A stretch of 64,000 nucleotides of DNA from contig NZ_CP115757.1 of the NCBI RefSeq assembly GCF_027912675.1, positions 1,116,001 to 1,180,000 on the forward strand. The letters are read 5' to 3'. The notes under the pieces are model-generated. The model did not search any database. It was not told the origin of the DNA and saw only the letters and a list, made by a program, of their open reading frames with translations. This DNA comes from Paracoccus sp. SCSIO 75233. GTDB lineage: Bacteria; Pseudomonadota; Alphaproteobacteria; Rhodobacterales; Rhodobacteraceae. Positions 30,138 through 39,123 of the stretch are shown here, in pieces. Both the position numbers and the translations under genes were made by a program. The first letter of the stretch is position 1; each line of letters opens with the position of its first letter.

Positions 30138-30633
30138 GCGCCTTCCGTTGCATCGCCAGAAGGATCAGGGCGAGGCCGCTGGCAAGAAGTTCCAGCCCCA
30201 GAATGGTGCCGAAATTCAGGTTGAGGCCGAACCAGATGACCAGACCGAGAACCACGGAAACGGCACCCGACCCGACCACCAGCGGCATATTGTCATTGCC
30301 GGACATGGCGCGCGATGCGTATATTTTCGCAGCGCCCGAGGCGATGAGCAGCAATCCGACCAGTGTGCGGATCAGCCAGCTTTCCGCGGGGTTGCCGAAG
30401 AACAGTGACAACGACAGGAACAATGCCGCGACGCCGATTGCGCCGGCGCGGATCCGGGCACCGTTGGTTTCTGATTTATACGCGGCCCAGAACTGAAACG
30501 CCGCCACGATCAACAAAACCCACGCCACCAGTGTGACGGTGGTGACGCTTGCCCCGGTCGGGTTGATCAGCGCCAGCAGGCCGCCCAGCATTGCGGCGCA
30601 GCCAGCGGCCAGAATCGGAAGCCAGGATTTCAT
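30130..30633 (-). CDS. HdeD/DUF308 family membrane protein
   Basis: 167 aa, almost entirely hydrophobic with six predicted membrane segments. The repeated pattern LLALINPTGASVTTVTLVAWVLLIVAAFQFWAAY and LVGLLLIASGAAKIYASRAM matches DUF308 (HdeD), linked to acid and stress resistance in enterobacteria. The ATG at 30633 has GGGGA upstream. It is followed by the K+ channel gene on the same strand with 8-bp overlap. Confidence 0.82.
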   Translation of the reverse strand: MKSWLPILAAGCAAMLGGLLALINPTGASVTTVTLVAWVLLIVAAFQFWAAYKSETNGARIRAGAIGVAALFLSLSLFFGNPAESWLIRTLVGLLLIASGAAKIYASRAMSGNDNMPLVVGSGAVSVVLGLVIWFGLNLNFGTILGLELLASGLALILLAMQRKAHG

Positions 30634-30732
30634 ATTGTTGTCCCCTTGATATTCATGTGTTTGACAATTTTCAGGTTTCTTAAACTTCGGCAAGTCTCGC
30701 CGGGGCGCTTTCCGGGCGTCGTGATGACGCGG

Positions 30733-31824
30733 TCAGTTGTGCGCCTCGGCGGTTGTGTCGGTTTCAAACGGGGTCACGTCTTGGGCGATCAGTACCGTAA
30801 AGGGCCGGGTGGATTCAAAACTGCCCATGATTATTGCGATGATCGAGGTCAGCGGGATCGCCAGAATGGCCCCGGCGATCCCCCAGACGGAGGACCAGAG
30901 CGCCAGTGCCACGAGGACGATGAAGGGTGACATATTGACGCGCTGGCCCACCATGCGTGGCTCCAGCGAGTTGCCCACCCAAAGCTGCGCCCCGGTCAGC
31001 AAGGCCGCGACGAGCAGGGTTTTCTCGACCGATCCGAACTGCGCCATCGACAGCAGGACCGGGAAGATGACCCCCAGCCACGAGCCGACATAGGGGATGT
31101 AGTTCAAAACCCCGATCAGGATTGCCCAGAACAGGGCGAAGTCGACGCCGATCACCCACATGACGCAGAAGGAGATCGCGCCCAGCGTGGCGTTCACCAG
31201 TGTCTTGACGGCGATGTAACTGCTGATGGAGCTGTTGATGTCGGAAATGATCTTGCCCGCGCGCTTCGAGCGGTCACCAGGCAGGGCTACGGCGATCTTA
31301 TGGGCAAAGCCGCCACGTTCGCCCATCAGGAACATGGCGTAAATCGTCACCATGAAGATCAGCCCGGCGGCGGAGCTGATGGAGCCGAGGATCATCCCCG
31401 CGACCTCACCCAGCGGCAGTGACTCGCGGACGTTTTTGAAAACCTCTTGCAGGTCCGGGCTGGCGTCGAGGCCCAGCATCCCGGTCACTTCATGATAAAG
31501 CCCGGTCAGGTTGTCCTGATATTCGGGAAGCCGCTCGTTCACCTGGCTCGCGGTCGAGACCATGACGCTGCCGAACCAGACGACGATGATCAGAAACCCG
31601 ATGAGCACCAGCATCCGCAACGCCCATTCGGGCAGTTTCCGGGTCAGCGGTGTGCGGCGCAGCGCCTCCGTCGCGGCGACGAGGATGTAGACGGAGATCA
31701 CGGCGAGGATGATCGGAAGCAGGAACGACTTGCCGACGATCATCAACCGCCCGACCAGCGTCACCAGCAGGAGCGACAAAACGACACCCAAAAGCCCGCG
31801 TATCGGGTCTGTTTTCTGAAACAT
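30733..31824 (-). CDS. AI-2E family transporter (PerM-like), copy 1
   Basis: 363 aa. Family pattern: three N-terminal membrane segments, a central amphipathic periplasmic or cytoplasmic region, then five C-terminal segments with the signature FWAILIGVLNYIPYVGSWLG and GNSLEPRMVGQRVNMSPFIVLVAL. Members are named for autoinducer-2 export, but many act as Na+/H+ antiporters or have no known substrate. The ATG at 31824 is preceded by AGGAGG. A second member of the family is at 47111. It lies 99 bp upstream of hdeD. Confidence 0.88.
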   Translation of the reverse strand: MFQKTDPIRGLLGVVLSLLLVTLVGRLMIVGKSFLLPIILAVISVYILVAATEALRRTPLTRKLPEWALRMLVLIGFLIIVVWFGSVMVSTASQVNERLPEYQDNLTGLYHEVTGMLGLDASPDLQEVFKNVRESLPLGEVAGMILGSISSAAGLIFMVTIYAMFLMGERGGFAHKIAVALPGDRSKRAGKIISDINSSISSYIAVKTLVNATLGAISFCVMWVIGVDFALFWAILIGVLNYIPYVGSWLGVIFPVLLSMAQFGSVEKTLLVAALLTGAQLWVGNSLEPRMVGQRVNMSPFIVLVALALWSSVWGIAGAILAIPLTSIIAIIMGSFESTRPFTVLIAQDVTPFETDTTAEAHN

Positions 31825-32105
31825 GCAACCTCCTGGGTGTGCGGAAGGGACAGGTCGCGGTCCCGAAAAAACAAGCATAAGACGGGGGCAGGATGACATC
31901 TGAACGGGCACAGGTCCAGTGCGCGTATTCCGGTCTTATGGATAACGTATCCTCGCGCGATCTTTTGCCCGGTGATTGGCAAGGCTGAACAGTTTGTTAT
32001 GTTGTCGCCGGGATGCCGGTGTCATGTATGGGCCGTGCTCTGTTTTGTGGCTTTGGTTGCGGCCAGACTGATCCGTTGCGTCCGGTTACTGAAAGGCATT
32101 TTGAA
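31825..32105. promoter_or_regulatory. divergent spacer between AI-2E transporter and DUF2319 hydrolase
   Basis: 281 bp between divergent starts. It contains the short palindrome GGATAACGTATCC (31939-31951). No convincing sigma-70 promoter pair, small gene or terminator was seen. The hydrolase frame extends 31 codons into it but the ATG at 32106 is a better start. Confidence 0.35.
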
Positions 32106-33758
32106 ATGAATTGGAAAAAGCCGTTTGGCGTCTCCTGGCTGCCGCTGTTTCTGGGGCTGATCTTTTTTTCCGCCTCGCTGACGCCATCGCTGATTCCGCG
32201 CGGATGGCTCATGCAGGGGCTGCTGGGCGGGGTGGTCGCCGCCATCGGCTATATGATCGGACGACTGCTGCTGTCGCTTTGGCGCCAGATGGAGCTGCCG
32301 AAACTGCGAGGCAGCGCCTTTGTCGCGGGGCATGTGCTGGTGGCGATTCCGGTGATGGTCATCGTCGTCCTGGCGCTGAGCGAGGCCGGGAACTGGCAGA
32401 ATGAGATTCGTGCGCGCATGGAGCTCGAACCGCTGGCGGCGTTCCGTACCGTGCAGATGGTTTATGTCGCCCTTGGGGTGTTTGTCGCGCTGATGGTTCT
32501 CGGTTGGCTGGTCAAGATGCTGTTCGACCGGACGCGCCGCTGGCTGTACCGGTTCATGCCGGAGCGGACTGCGAATGTCGCGGGGCTGCTGATCGTGGCG
32601 CTGTTGCTGTTCGTCGTGACGCGCGACGGGATTGTCGACCGGATGATCGGGTTCTTCGACGAAACTTATACGGTCGCGCAGCGTCTGTTCGACACCGACG
32701 AACCGCGCCCGACCGACCCGATGCGCTCCGGCAGTGCGGAATCGCTTATCGGCTGGGACGCAATGGGTCAGCCCGGTCGCAATTTCATCAATGGCGGACC
32801 CGGTGCCGATGCTATCGCGGCCTTTTCCGGCGAGGACGCGCTTGATCCGCTGCGGGTCTATGTCGGGCTGGCGAATGCCGAGACCGCACAGGCGCGTTCG
32901 GATATGGCGCTGGCCGAGTTGCAGCGGATCGGGGCATTTGATCGCAAAATCCTGATCGTCGCGATGCCGACGGGGACTGGCTGGCTCGATCCGGGAAGCT
33001 TCGATGTGCTGGAATATATGCAGGACGGTGACATTGCCACGGTCGCGGTTCAGTATTCCTATCTGCAATCGCCGCTGGCGCTTATTCTGGAGACCAATGC
33101 CGGGCTTGAGCAGGCCCGCAGCCTGATCTCCACCGTCCATGAATACTGGCGCGGCCTGCCGGAGGACGATCGTCCCCGCATCTATATCCACGGGCTGAGC
33201 CTCGGGGCATGGGCGTCGATGTATGGCACCGATCTGGAGGCATTGCTGGACGATCCCATTGACGGCGCGCTCTGGGCCGGACCGCCTTTCCCGTCGGCCC
33301 GCTGGAACGAGGCGATGGCGGCGCGCAATCCGGGCAGCCCCTATGTCGCGCCCGATGTGGGCAAGGGGCGGCTATTCCGCTTTGCCAGCCACACCAAGCC
33401 CGCTGGCGGCCCTGATGGTTGGGGGGATATGCGGCTGATGTTCCTGCAATACTCCAGCGATCCGATCGTGTTCTACGAACCCGCCTCGCTGTTCCGGCCA
33501 CCGGCATGGATGACGGAGCCGCCGGCGGAGGATGTCTCGCCCGATCTGCGGTTCATGCCGGTTGTGACGCAGTTCCAGCTTGCGCTTGATATGGCGTTCT
33601 CGCTGGCCGCGCCTGCCGGGCATGGGCATTCCTACTACGCGCATGACTATATCGGCGCGTGGGAGGCCGTGACGGCACCGGAGGGCTGGACCGCCGAGGA
33701 CACCGAACGGTTGAAACAGGTCTGCAATAACGGCTTGCAGCAGGGCTGCGACCGGTGA
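32106..33758 (+). CDS. alpha/beta-hydrolase family membrane protein (DUF2319/Abhydrolase_9)
   Basis: 550 aa. The N-terminal 190 residues hold four membrane segments (near 10-28, 36-54, 77-97 and 118-140). The C-terminal part is an alpha/beta hydrolase in which IYIHGLSLGAWASMYG presents the nucleophile Ser, WAGPPFPSARWNEAM and LQYSSDPIVFYEP carry the probable acid region, and GHGHSYYAHDYI the His. The substrate is unknown; relatives are described as membrane-anchored hydrolases. Start chosen at the ATG 32106. It overlaps the next hydrolase by GTGA. Confidence 0.85.
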   Translation: MNWKKPFGVSWLPLFLGLIFFSASLTPSLIPRGWLMQGLLGGVVAAIGYMIGRLLLSLWRQMELPKLRGSAFVAGHVLVAIPVMVIVVLALSEAGNWQNEIRARMELEPLAAFRTVQMVYVALGVFVALMVLGWLVKMLFDRTRRWLYRFMPERTANVAGLLIVALLLFVVTRDGIVDRMIGFFDETYTVAQRLFDTDEPRPTDPMRSGSAESLIGWDAMGQPGRNFINGGPGADAIAAFSGEDALDPLRVYVGLANAETAQARSDMALAELQRIGAFDRKILIVAMPTGTGWLDPGSFDVLEYMQDGDIATVAVQYSYLQSPLALILETNAGLEQARSLISTVHEYWRGLPEDDRPRIYIHGLSLGAWASMYGTDLEALLDDPIDGALWAGPPFPSARWNEAMAARNPGSPYVAPDVGKGRLFRFASHTKPAGGPDGWGDMRLMFLQYSSDPIVFYEPASLFRPPAWMTEPPAEDVSPDLRFMPVVTQFQLALDMAFSLAAPAGHGHSYYAHDYIGAWEAVTAPEGWTAEDTERLKQVCNNGLQQGCDR

Positions 33759-34600
33759 GGGTCCGCTGGTGGTGGGTCGTGCTTGGCCTGATCGTTCTGG
33801 TCGTGGCCGGGCTGGGCGCGAACACGCTGCGCCATCTTTACGGGGTGGCGGCGCTGACCGACACGCCGGAGGCGCGGCGCGCCGATCTGGCGGAATACTG
33901 GCGGATGATCCCGGATGGGCCGGTTTCCGGTGCGGGTTCGATCATGCTGTCGGGCTGTGATGGCGTTCGTGACAATATGGAATATTGGGGCGGCGTCATG
34001 GCGGAGCGCGGGCATGATGCGCTGATCCTCGACAGTCACCAGCCGCGGGGCTTGGATCAGTTGGAAAGCTGGCGGCTGCTTTGCGTGGGTCAGGTGCTGC
34101 CCGGTGCCCAGCGGGCCGGCGATCTGGCCGTGGCAATGGCGGAGACGGAGCAGGACAATGTCGTCCTGCTCGGCGCGTCGCATGGCGGCTGGACGGTGCT
34201 GGAATTCCTGCGCCGCGAGTTGACGCGGGATGTGCCCCCCGGCCTGACCGAATGGCCATCACCGCCCGGCGAGATGCTGAAACGGGTCGGGGCTGCCGTG
34301 GTGCTTTATCCTTATTGCGGGGTGCTGAACGGGGCCGTGGCCGGGGATTGGAGCGATATGCCCCCGGTCCTGATGATCATCGCCGGTCAGGATGAACTGA
34401 ACCTTGCCGCCGATTGCCTGAAAATGGCCGAGGATCTGCGGGCAAGGGGGGCAATGATCGACACGGTTTATTACGCCGATGCCGGTCACGGGTTCGAGCA
34501 GCAGGAGCGGGCGCCGCTGTCGCTGCTGGAATTCCGACCCGATCTGCGCGATGCGGCGACCCAGGCGGTCGAGGCATTTCTCGACCGCAACGGGTTGTGA
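33755..34600 (+). CDS. dienelactone-hydrolase-like alpha/beta hydrolase, membrane-anchored or exported
   Basis: 281 aa, GTG start inside the preceding stop. An N-terminal hydrophobic segment (WWWVVLGLIVLVVAGLGA) suggests a signal anchor. The DLH-type triad is visible: nucleophile Ser in LLGASHGGWT, Asp in IIAGQDELN, His in ADAGHGFEQQE. The nucleophile is Ser, not the Cys of true dienelactone hydrolase. Cotranscription with the DUF2319 hydrolase suggests the two act on a shared envelope or extracellular substrate (inference). Confidence 0.83.
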   Translation: MRVRWWWVVLGLIVLVVAGLGANTLRHLYGVAALTDTPEARRADLAEYWRMIPDGPVSGAGSIMLSGCDGVRDNMEYWGGVMAERGHDALILDSHQPRGLDQLESWRLLCVGQVLPGAQRAGDLAVAMAETEQDNVVLLGASHGGWTVLEFLRRELTRDVPPGLTEWPSPPGEMLKRVGAAVVLYPYCGVLNGAVAGDWSDMPPVLMIIAGQDELNLAADCLKMAEDLRARGAMIDTVYYADAGHGFEQQERAPLSLLEFRPDLRDAATQAVEAFLDRNGL

Positions 34601-34614
34601 TCACAGAACCGGCG

Positions 34615-35688
34615 TCAGGTCTTTTCGTGGCCGTGCAGCCGGTTCCAGCGGATCGAGGCCCAGAAGGACAGCCCGATCAGTGCCGCACCGCCAAGCCCGG
34701 TGATGACCTCGTGGATGTGGATCAACGATTGCAGGAACATGATGACCGATAGCGCGATAATGGCGTAGAACGCGCCATGTTCGAGATAGCGATATTCGGT
34801 CAGCGTGCCTTTTTCCACCAGCATGATGGTCATCGAACGCACATACATCGCCCCGATGCCAAGCCCGATGGCGATCACGAACAGGTTCTGGGTCAGCGCG
34901 AAAGCCCCGATCACACCGTCGAAGCTGAATGACGCGTCGAGCACTTCCAGATACAGAAACGCGCCGATGCCGCCTTTTGCGCCTGCCTCCAGCATCTCCT
35001 GCGAGCTGTCCAGCAATCCGCCGATCACCTCCACCAGAAGGAAGGTCAGCAGGCCCCATATGGCGGATTTGAAGAATATATCGGCCTCCTCATCCGGCAG
35101 GATCCGGGTGAAGACCATCACCACGATCAGCGCAATCGCAACCTCCACCCCGCGGACGGAGGCGTATTTCTGCATCCAGCGTTCCAGCCAGCCAAGCCAG
35201 TGAACGTCCTTGTCGCTGTCAAAGAAGAAACTCAGCCCGACCATCAGCAGGAAAGTGCCGCCGAACGCCGCAATCGGCAGATGGGCATCGCGCATGATCG
35301 CGGCATATTCGGCGGGTTTCGCGGCCGCCAGAACCAGCGCCTCCCACGGTCCGATCTTGGCCGCGATCACCACGATCAGCAGCGGAAAGACGACCCGCAT
35401 CCCGAATACAGCGATGATGATTCCCCAGGTCAGAAAGCGCCGCTGCCAGACCGGGGTCATGGTTTTCAGCTTATTGGCGTTGACGATGGCGTTGTCGAAG
35501 CTGAGCGAGATTTCCAGCACCGCCAGAACCGCGCAGATGAAGAACACCGACAGCATGCCGCCGAAACTGCCGGTCATCTGCCAGCCGAGTGCTGCGCCAA
35601 GCGCAAGCCCGATGATGGTGACGATGAAGGCCCATTTGAAATAGTGAACGACGCCCGTTGCGGGCGGACAAGTTGGATTGATCTGCAT
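34615..35688 (-). CDS. DUF475 family integral membrane protein (TerC-like)
   Basis: 357 aa with about ten membrane segments. The TerC/DUF475 hallmarks are the acidic metal-binding-like membrane motifs LEISLSFDNAIVNANKL and LDASFSFDGVIGAFAL. TerC relatives export or handle Mn2+ and other metals during protein secretion; for DUF475 the substrate is not established. The upstream ribosome-binding site is weak. It ends 14 bp from the convergent hydrolase gene. Confidence 0.88.
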   Translation of the reverse strand: MQINPTCPPATGVVHYFKWAFIVTIIGLALGAALGWQMTGSFGGMLSVFFICAVLAVLEISLSFDNAIVNANKLKTMTPVWQRRFLTWGIIIAVFGMRVVFPLLIVVIAAKIGPWEALVLAAAKPAEYAAIMRDAHLPIAAFGGTFLLMVGLSFFFDSDKDVHWLGWLERWMQKYASVRGVEVAIALIVVMVFTRILPDEEADIFFKSAIWGLLTFLLVEVIGGLLDSSQEMLEAGAKGGIGAFLYLEVLDASFSFDGVIGAFALTQNLFVIAIGLGIGAMYVRSMTIMLVEKGTLTEYRYLEHGAFYAIIALSVIMFLQSLIHIHEVITGLGGAALIGLSFWASIRWNRLHGHEKT

Positions 35689-35896
35689 TGCAGAAGTCCC
35701 AAGCGGCTCGTGACAGGTAGAGTGCCGACATCACGAATGTGCCGCCACATCCGCCAGAGGGGCCCGGTCACCACAGCAATATCCGCCTTCACGCGGATAT
35801 GCGTCTATCTATGTCAGCCGGGCTTCGGATTGCAACAGCGCTAAGATGGCACGGGCCACGGCGTTGCCCTTACGTCACGGCGGCGCAGGTTTTTGC
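35689..35896. other. spacer between DUF475 and opgC, no gene seen
   Basis: 208 bp between the opgC stop and the DUF475 start, both on the minus strand. I see a few weak GC hairpins but no T tract, promoter or small gene I would support. Confidence 0.4.
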
Positions 35897-37018
35897 CTAT
35901 GCCCCGGCGCGGTTCGGCTGCCGGGACCGTGTCGACCGCCGTGCGTTCAGTTCGGCCACCAGCCAGAGCGCGCCGAGCGTCCAGAGGTCGACGGCAAGGC
36001 TGCGGGACCAGCCGGGATCGCCGTTCATGTTCATCAGCGCGTCGCCCAGAACCGACAGGATCACGCAGGCCACGAAAGAGACCAGCCCGCCACGCCCGAT
36101 GGTCGCCAGCGCCCGCCCCAATGCGGTTCCGGCGAGTCTTGCGAAGAGCCCTGAAAGCGGCACTGCGACCAGCCATGCCGCCGCCAGAATGGCAGTGAAC
36201 CGCACCGGATCGAGTGACCATTTGTTGATGGCGCCGAAGGGTGCGCGCAGCACCTCCCAATATTGCTTGATCTCCGGCCCGTGCCGCCACAACTGCGCCA
36301 GACCAAGGCTGTAGATCATGATGAGCGTCGCAAGAATGGTCAGCAGCCGCGCATGGCGGCGCAGAACCGGCATGAATTGCTGCCGGAACAGCCCCATTGC
36401 GACGCCTGCATGAAACAGCGCCTGCCAGCCGAACGGGTTGAACAGCATCCCGCCTTGCGACCGATGATTGGGCAGCATCGCGTTCAGCGGCTCGGCAAAA
36501 TACCACATCAGCGCCGATCCGGCGGCGAAGGCCCACGGGTATCGCTTCAGCAGCGGCACGGTCAGCGGCACGAAGGCCAGCACCACGACATACAGCGCCA
36601 GCACATCCAGCAGGTTCGGCTGCATCCACATGGTCGCCAGCGTGCCAATATAGCCCAGCGGGTTCTCGATGACCCAGCGGGCATATTGCGACCAGATCGC
36701 GGTATGCGGCATGTCCAGCTCGAACAGCAGGCGAGAGGTCAGCGCCATCAGCACCCCGCCCAGCACCAGCGCCAGCCAGACCTGAACGGCACGGCGCAGG
36801 AAACGCCATTGTGCGGCCCGCCTGCCATCGCGCGTCTCGACCGTCAGCCAGACCAGCCCGACGAGGAAACCGGACAACAGCACGAACAGTTCAGCCGCGT
36901 CGAATACCGCGAAATTGGACAGCGTATAGCGGCGCAACGCGCTGTCCGGCATGTGGTCCAGCATGATCGCCACCAGCGCATAGCCGCGCAGCATATCGAG
37001 AGCGATGATCCGGTTCAT
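35897..37018 (-). CDS. opgC: OpgC: glucan succinyltransferase membrane protein
   Basis: 373 aa with about ten membrane segments. OpgC-family proteins add succinyl groups to osmoregulated periplasmic glucans. The opening RIIALDMLRGYALVAIMLDH and FDAAELFVLLSGFLVGLV are the family signature, related to acyltransferase_3. It follows opgH with TAATG overlap and is the last gene of an opgG-opgH-opgC operon, the order known from Rhodobacter sphaeroides apart from the missing opgI. Confidence 0.9.
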   Translation of the reverse strand: MNRIIALDMLRGYALVAIMLDHMPDSALRRYTLSNFAVFDAAELFVLLSGFLVGLVWLTVETRDGRRAAQWRFLRRAVQVWLALVLGGVLMALTSRLLFELDMPHTAIWSQYARWVIENPLGYIGTLATMWMQPNLLDVLALYVVVLAFVPLTVPLLKRYPWAFAAGSALMWYFAEPLNAMLPNHRSQGGMLFNPFGWQALFHAGVAMGLFRQQFMPVLRRHARLLTILATLIMIYSLGLAQLWRHGPEIKQYWEVLRAPFGAINKWSLDPVRFTAILAAAWLVAVPLSGLFARLAGTALGRALATIGRGGLVSFVACVILSVLGDALMNMNGDPGWSRSLAVDLWTLGALWLVAELNARRSTRSRQPNRAGA

Positions 37019-39120
37019 TATTCGGGCAGGTCCGACCAGCTGTCGAGCAGTTCTGCATTGTCGAGCAAGGCACGACGTTCGGCACCATCAAGAAAGCTCA
37101 GCGCCTGCGACCGGTTTTCGGCGGCGGCGATCTTGGCCGCGGCAGAAATCTCGTCCAGCCGCTCGGCGGTCGCGCGCCGGGGCAGGGCGGGGATCATGCT
37201 TGCATAGGCAGCGCGGGCAGTCGCGTCCCGGCCCAGCGTGGTCATCGGGTCGGCCTTGCCGCGCAGATGGCGGGCTTGATTGACCGATGCGGCCATCACC
37301 GGCGGTACATTACGCTCCTCCGGGGTGACCAGCAGCCCTGCCGCGCGTGCCCAGCGGCCCAGCACGGCCGAGGCGCTCCAGCGTGAGGTCAGCGGCGCAA
37401 GGATCAGACCGGCGAGGATCGGTGACAGCCAGACCAGCTGCGCGGGCGAGAGATAGGCAATTGTGACCGTGACGGCCAGACCGGCCACGACATGAGCCCA
37501 GTGCCGCCGGATCACCACGCCCCAGGACGGCATGAACCCCTTGCGGACCTGGCTTTCCCAGCCGGAACTGCGCCCGAGCAGGATTTCCCCGATCTGCCGC
37601 GTCTGGATCAGCATCTGAACGGGCGCGATGAGGGCGGACAGCAAAATCTCGCAAATCGCGCTCAGGAAGATATGCCCGTGACCGCCCGCGCCTGCGGCCA
37701 GCGGACGCCGCCATGCCCGGCCAATGGCGATGAATTTCGGCAGCAGAAGCAGCGCGGCGGAGGCGGCGAGCAGCCAGACCATGCGACGTGCGTCAAATGT
37801 CGGCCAGTCCGGAAAAAGCTGATAGGTCGAGGGAAAATAGACCGGGCTGGACAGGATCACATTCGCGGTCAGCACAAGCCCGGTCAGGATCATTGCCAGC
37901 CAGATCGGGCTCATCAGGAAGCCCAGAATACCGATGGCGAAATGCACCCGGCTGATGGCGGTAAAGCCGCGTGCGCCCATGACGCGCAGATGTTGCAGAT
38001 TGCCCTGAGCCCAGCGGCGTTCGCGCACCGCCATATCGAGAAGCGTCGGCGGGCTGCCCTCATAGCTGGCGCGCAGGTCCCAGTCGAGCCGCAGCTTCCA
38101 GCCCGCCCGGCGCAGCAATGCGGCCTCGACGAAATCATGCGACAGGATCGTCCCGCCCCACGGTGCGCGGCCCGGAAGCTCCGGCAACCCGCAACACGCC
38201 GCGAAGGCGGGGACGCGGATCAGCGCGTTATGGCCCCAGAAATTGCCGTTATCCCCCGACCATGCCGCGACCCCGCGTGCCACGGGCGGGCCGTAGACGC
38301 GGTTGGCGAATTGCGTGGCGCGGGCGAAGATCGTCTGGCCGTGGATCAGCATCGGCACGGTCTGGATCAGCGCCAGCGCCGGGTCGGCGGACATCCGTGC
38401 CGACATCTGACGCAGCACCTCGCCGGAGACGACGCTGTCGGCATCCAGCACGATCATCTGATCATAGCGCGCGCCCCATCTGCGGATGAACTGGGCGATA
38501 TTGCCAGCCTTCCGCCCGTTATTCTGCGTCCGGCGGCGATACCAGACGGGAAGGGGGCAGGCGGCCCGCAATTTCGCGACCGCCAGCGCCTCGGCGGGAA
38601 AGAAATCCGGGTCGTTGCTGTCTGAAAGCACGATTATCTCGGCCCGCTGCGCCAGACCTGCCGCCGCGGCCTCGTCAGCCAGCGCGGCGAGCAGGGCGAG
38701 GCTTTCGACAGGGTCTTCGTGATAGATGGGCATGACGATGGCGATGCGGGCAGTGCCATCCTCGGCGGGCGTCTCATGCTGGCGCGCCAGAAGCCCGGCG
38801 AGCATCGAACAGAAATTGAAGCCGATCCAGGTGAAGGTGATGGTGAACAGGCAAAGCAGCACATATTGCATCGGCTGGATATTCGTTCCGAACGCCGCCC
38901 ACATCTGCCACGCCCCGAGCGCGCCGATCACGACGGCACCGCCAAAGGCGATCAGCCGTGCCAGCCACACCTCGGGGGCGACGGCTTGTCTGGCCGGACC
39001 GGAAAGGGCGCGCGCGCGGAAATCCTGCTCCGGCATGGCAAGCGGCGCATCGGGCGGCATTGCCGGTTGTGGCGCGGCGTTGGCAGGCTCGGGCGTGATC
39101 TGCGGTTCGGGTCGGATCAT
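37018..39120 (-). CDS. opgH: glucan glucosyltransferase OpgH (MdoH)
   Basis: 700 aa inner-membrane GT2 enzyme that makes the beta-glucan backbone of osmoregulated periplasmic glucans from UDP-glucose. The catalytic features are VMPIYHEDP, LDADSVVSG (D,D), and RRWAQGNLQHLRVMGARG with the QxxRW-type motif. Eight or so membrane segments are seen, two before the catalytic domain at about 55-105 and the rest between 390 and 560. The first 40 residues are Pro/Ala-rich. Its start is 3 bp after the opgG stop and its stop overlaps the opgC start (TAATG). Confidence 0.96.
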   Translation of the reverse strand: MIRPEPQITPEPANAAPQPAMPPDAPLAMPEQDFRARALSGPARQAVAPEVWLARLIAFGGAVVIGALGAWQMWAAFGTNIQPMQYVLLCLFTITFTWIGFNFCSMLAGLLARQHETPAEDGTARIAIVMPIYHEDPVESLALLAALADEAAAAGLAQRAEIIVLSDSNDPDFFPAEALAVAKLRAACPLPVWYRRRTQNNGRKAGNIAQFIRRWGARYDQMIVLDADSVVSGEVLRQMSARMSADPALALIQTVPMLIHGQTIFARATQFANRVYGPPVARGVAAWSGDNGNFWGHNALIRVPAFAACCGLPELPGRAPWGGTILSHDFVEAALLRRAGWKLRLDWDLRASYEGSPPTLLDMAVRERRWAQGNLQHLRVMGARGFTAISRVHFAIGILGFLMSPIWLAMILTGLVLTANVILSSPVYFPSTYQLFPDWPTFDARRMVWLLAASAALLLLPKFIAIGRAWRRPLAAGAGGHGHIFLSAICEILLSALIAPVQMLIQTRQIGEILLGRSSGWESQVRKGFMPSWGVVIRRHWAHVVAGLAVTVTIAYLSPAQLVWLSPILAGLILAPLTSRWSASAVLGRWARAAGLLVTPEERNVPPVMAASVNQARHLRGKADPMTTLGRDATARAAYASMIPALPRRATAERLDEISAAAKIAAAENRSQALSFLDGAERRALLDNAELLDSWSDLPE

Positions 39121-39123
39121 GGA

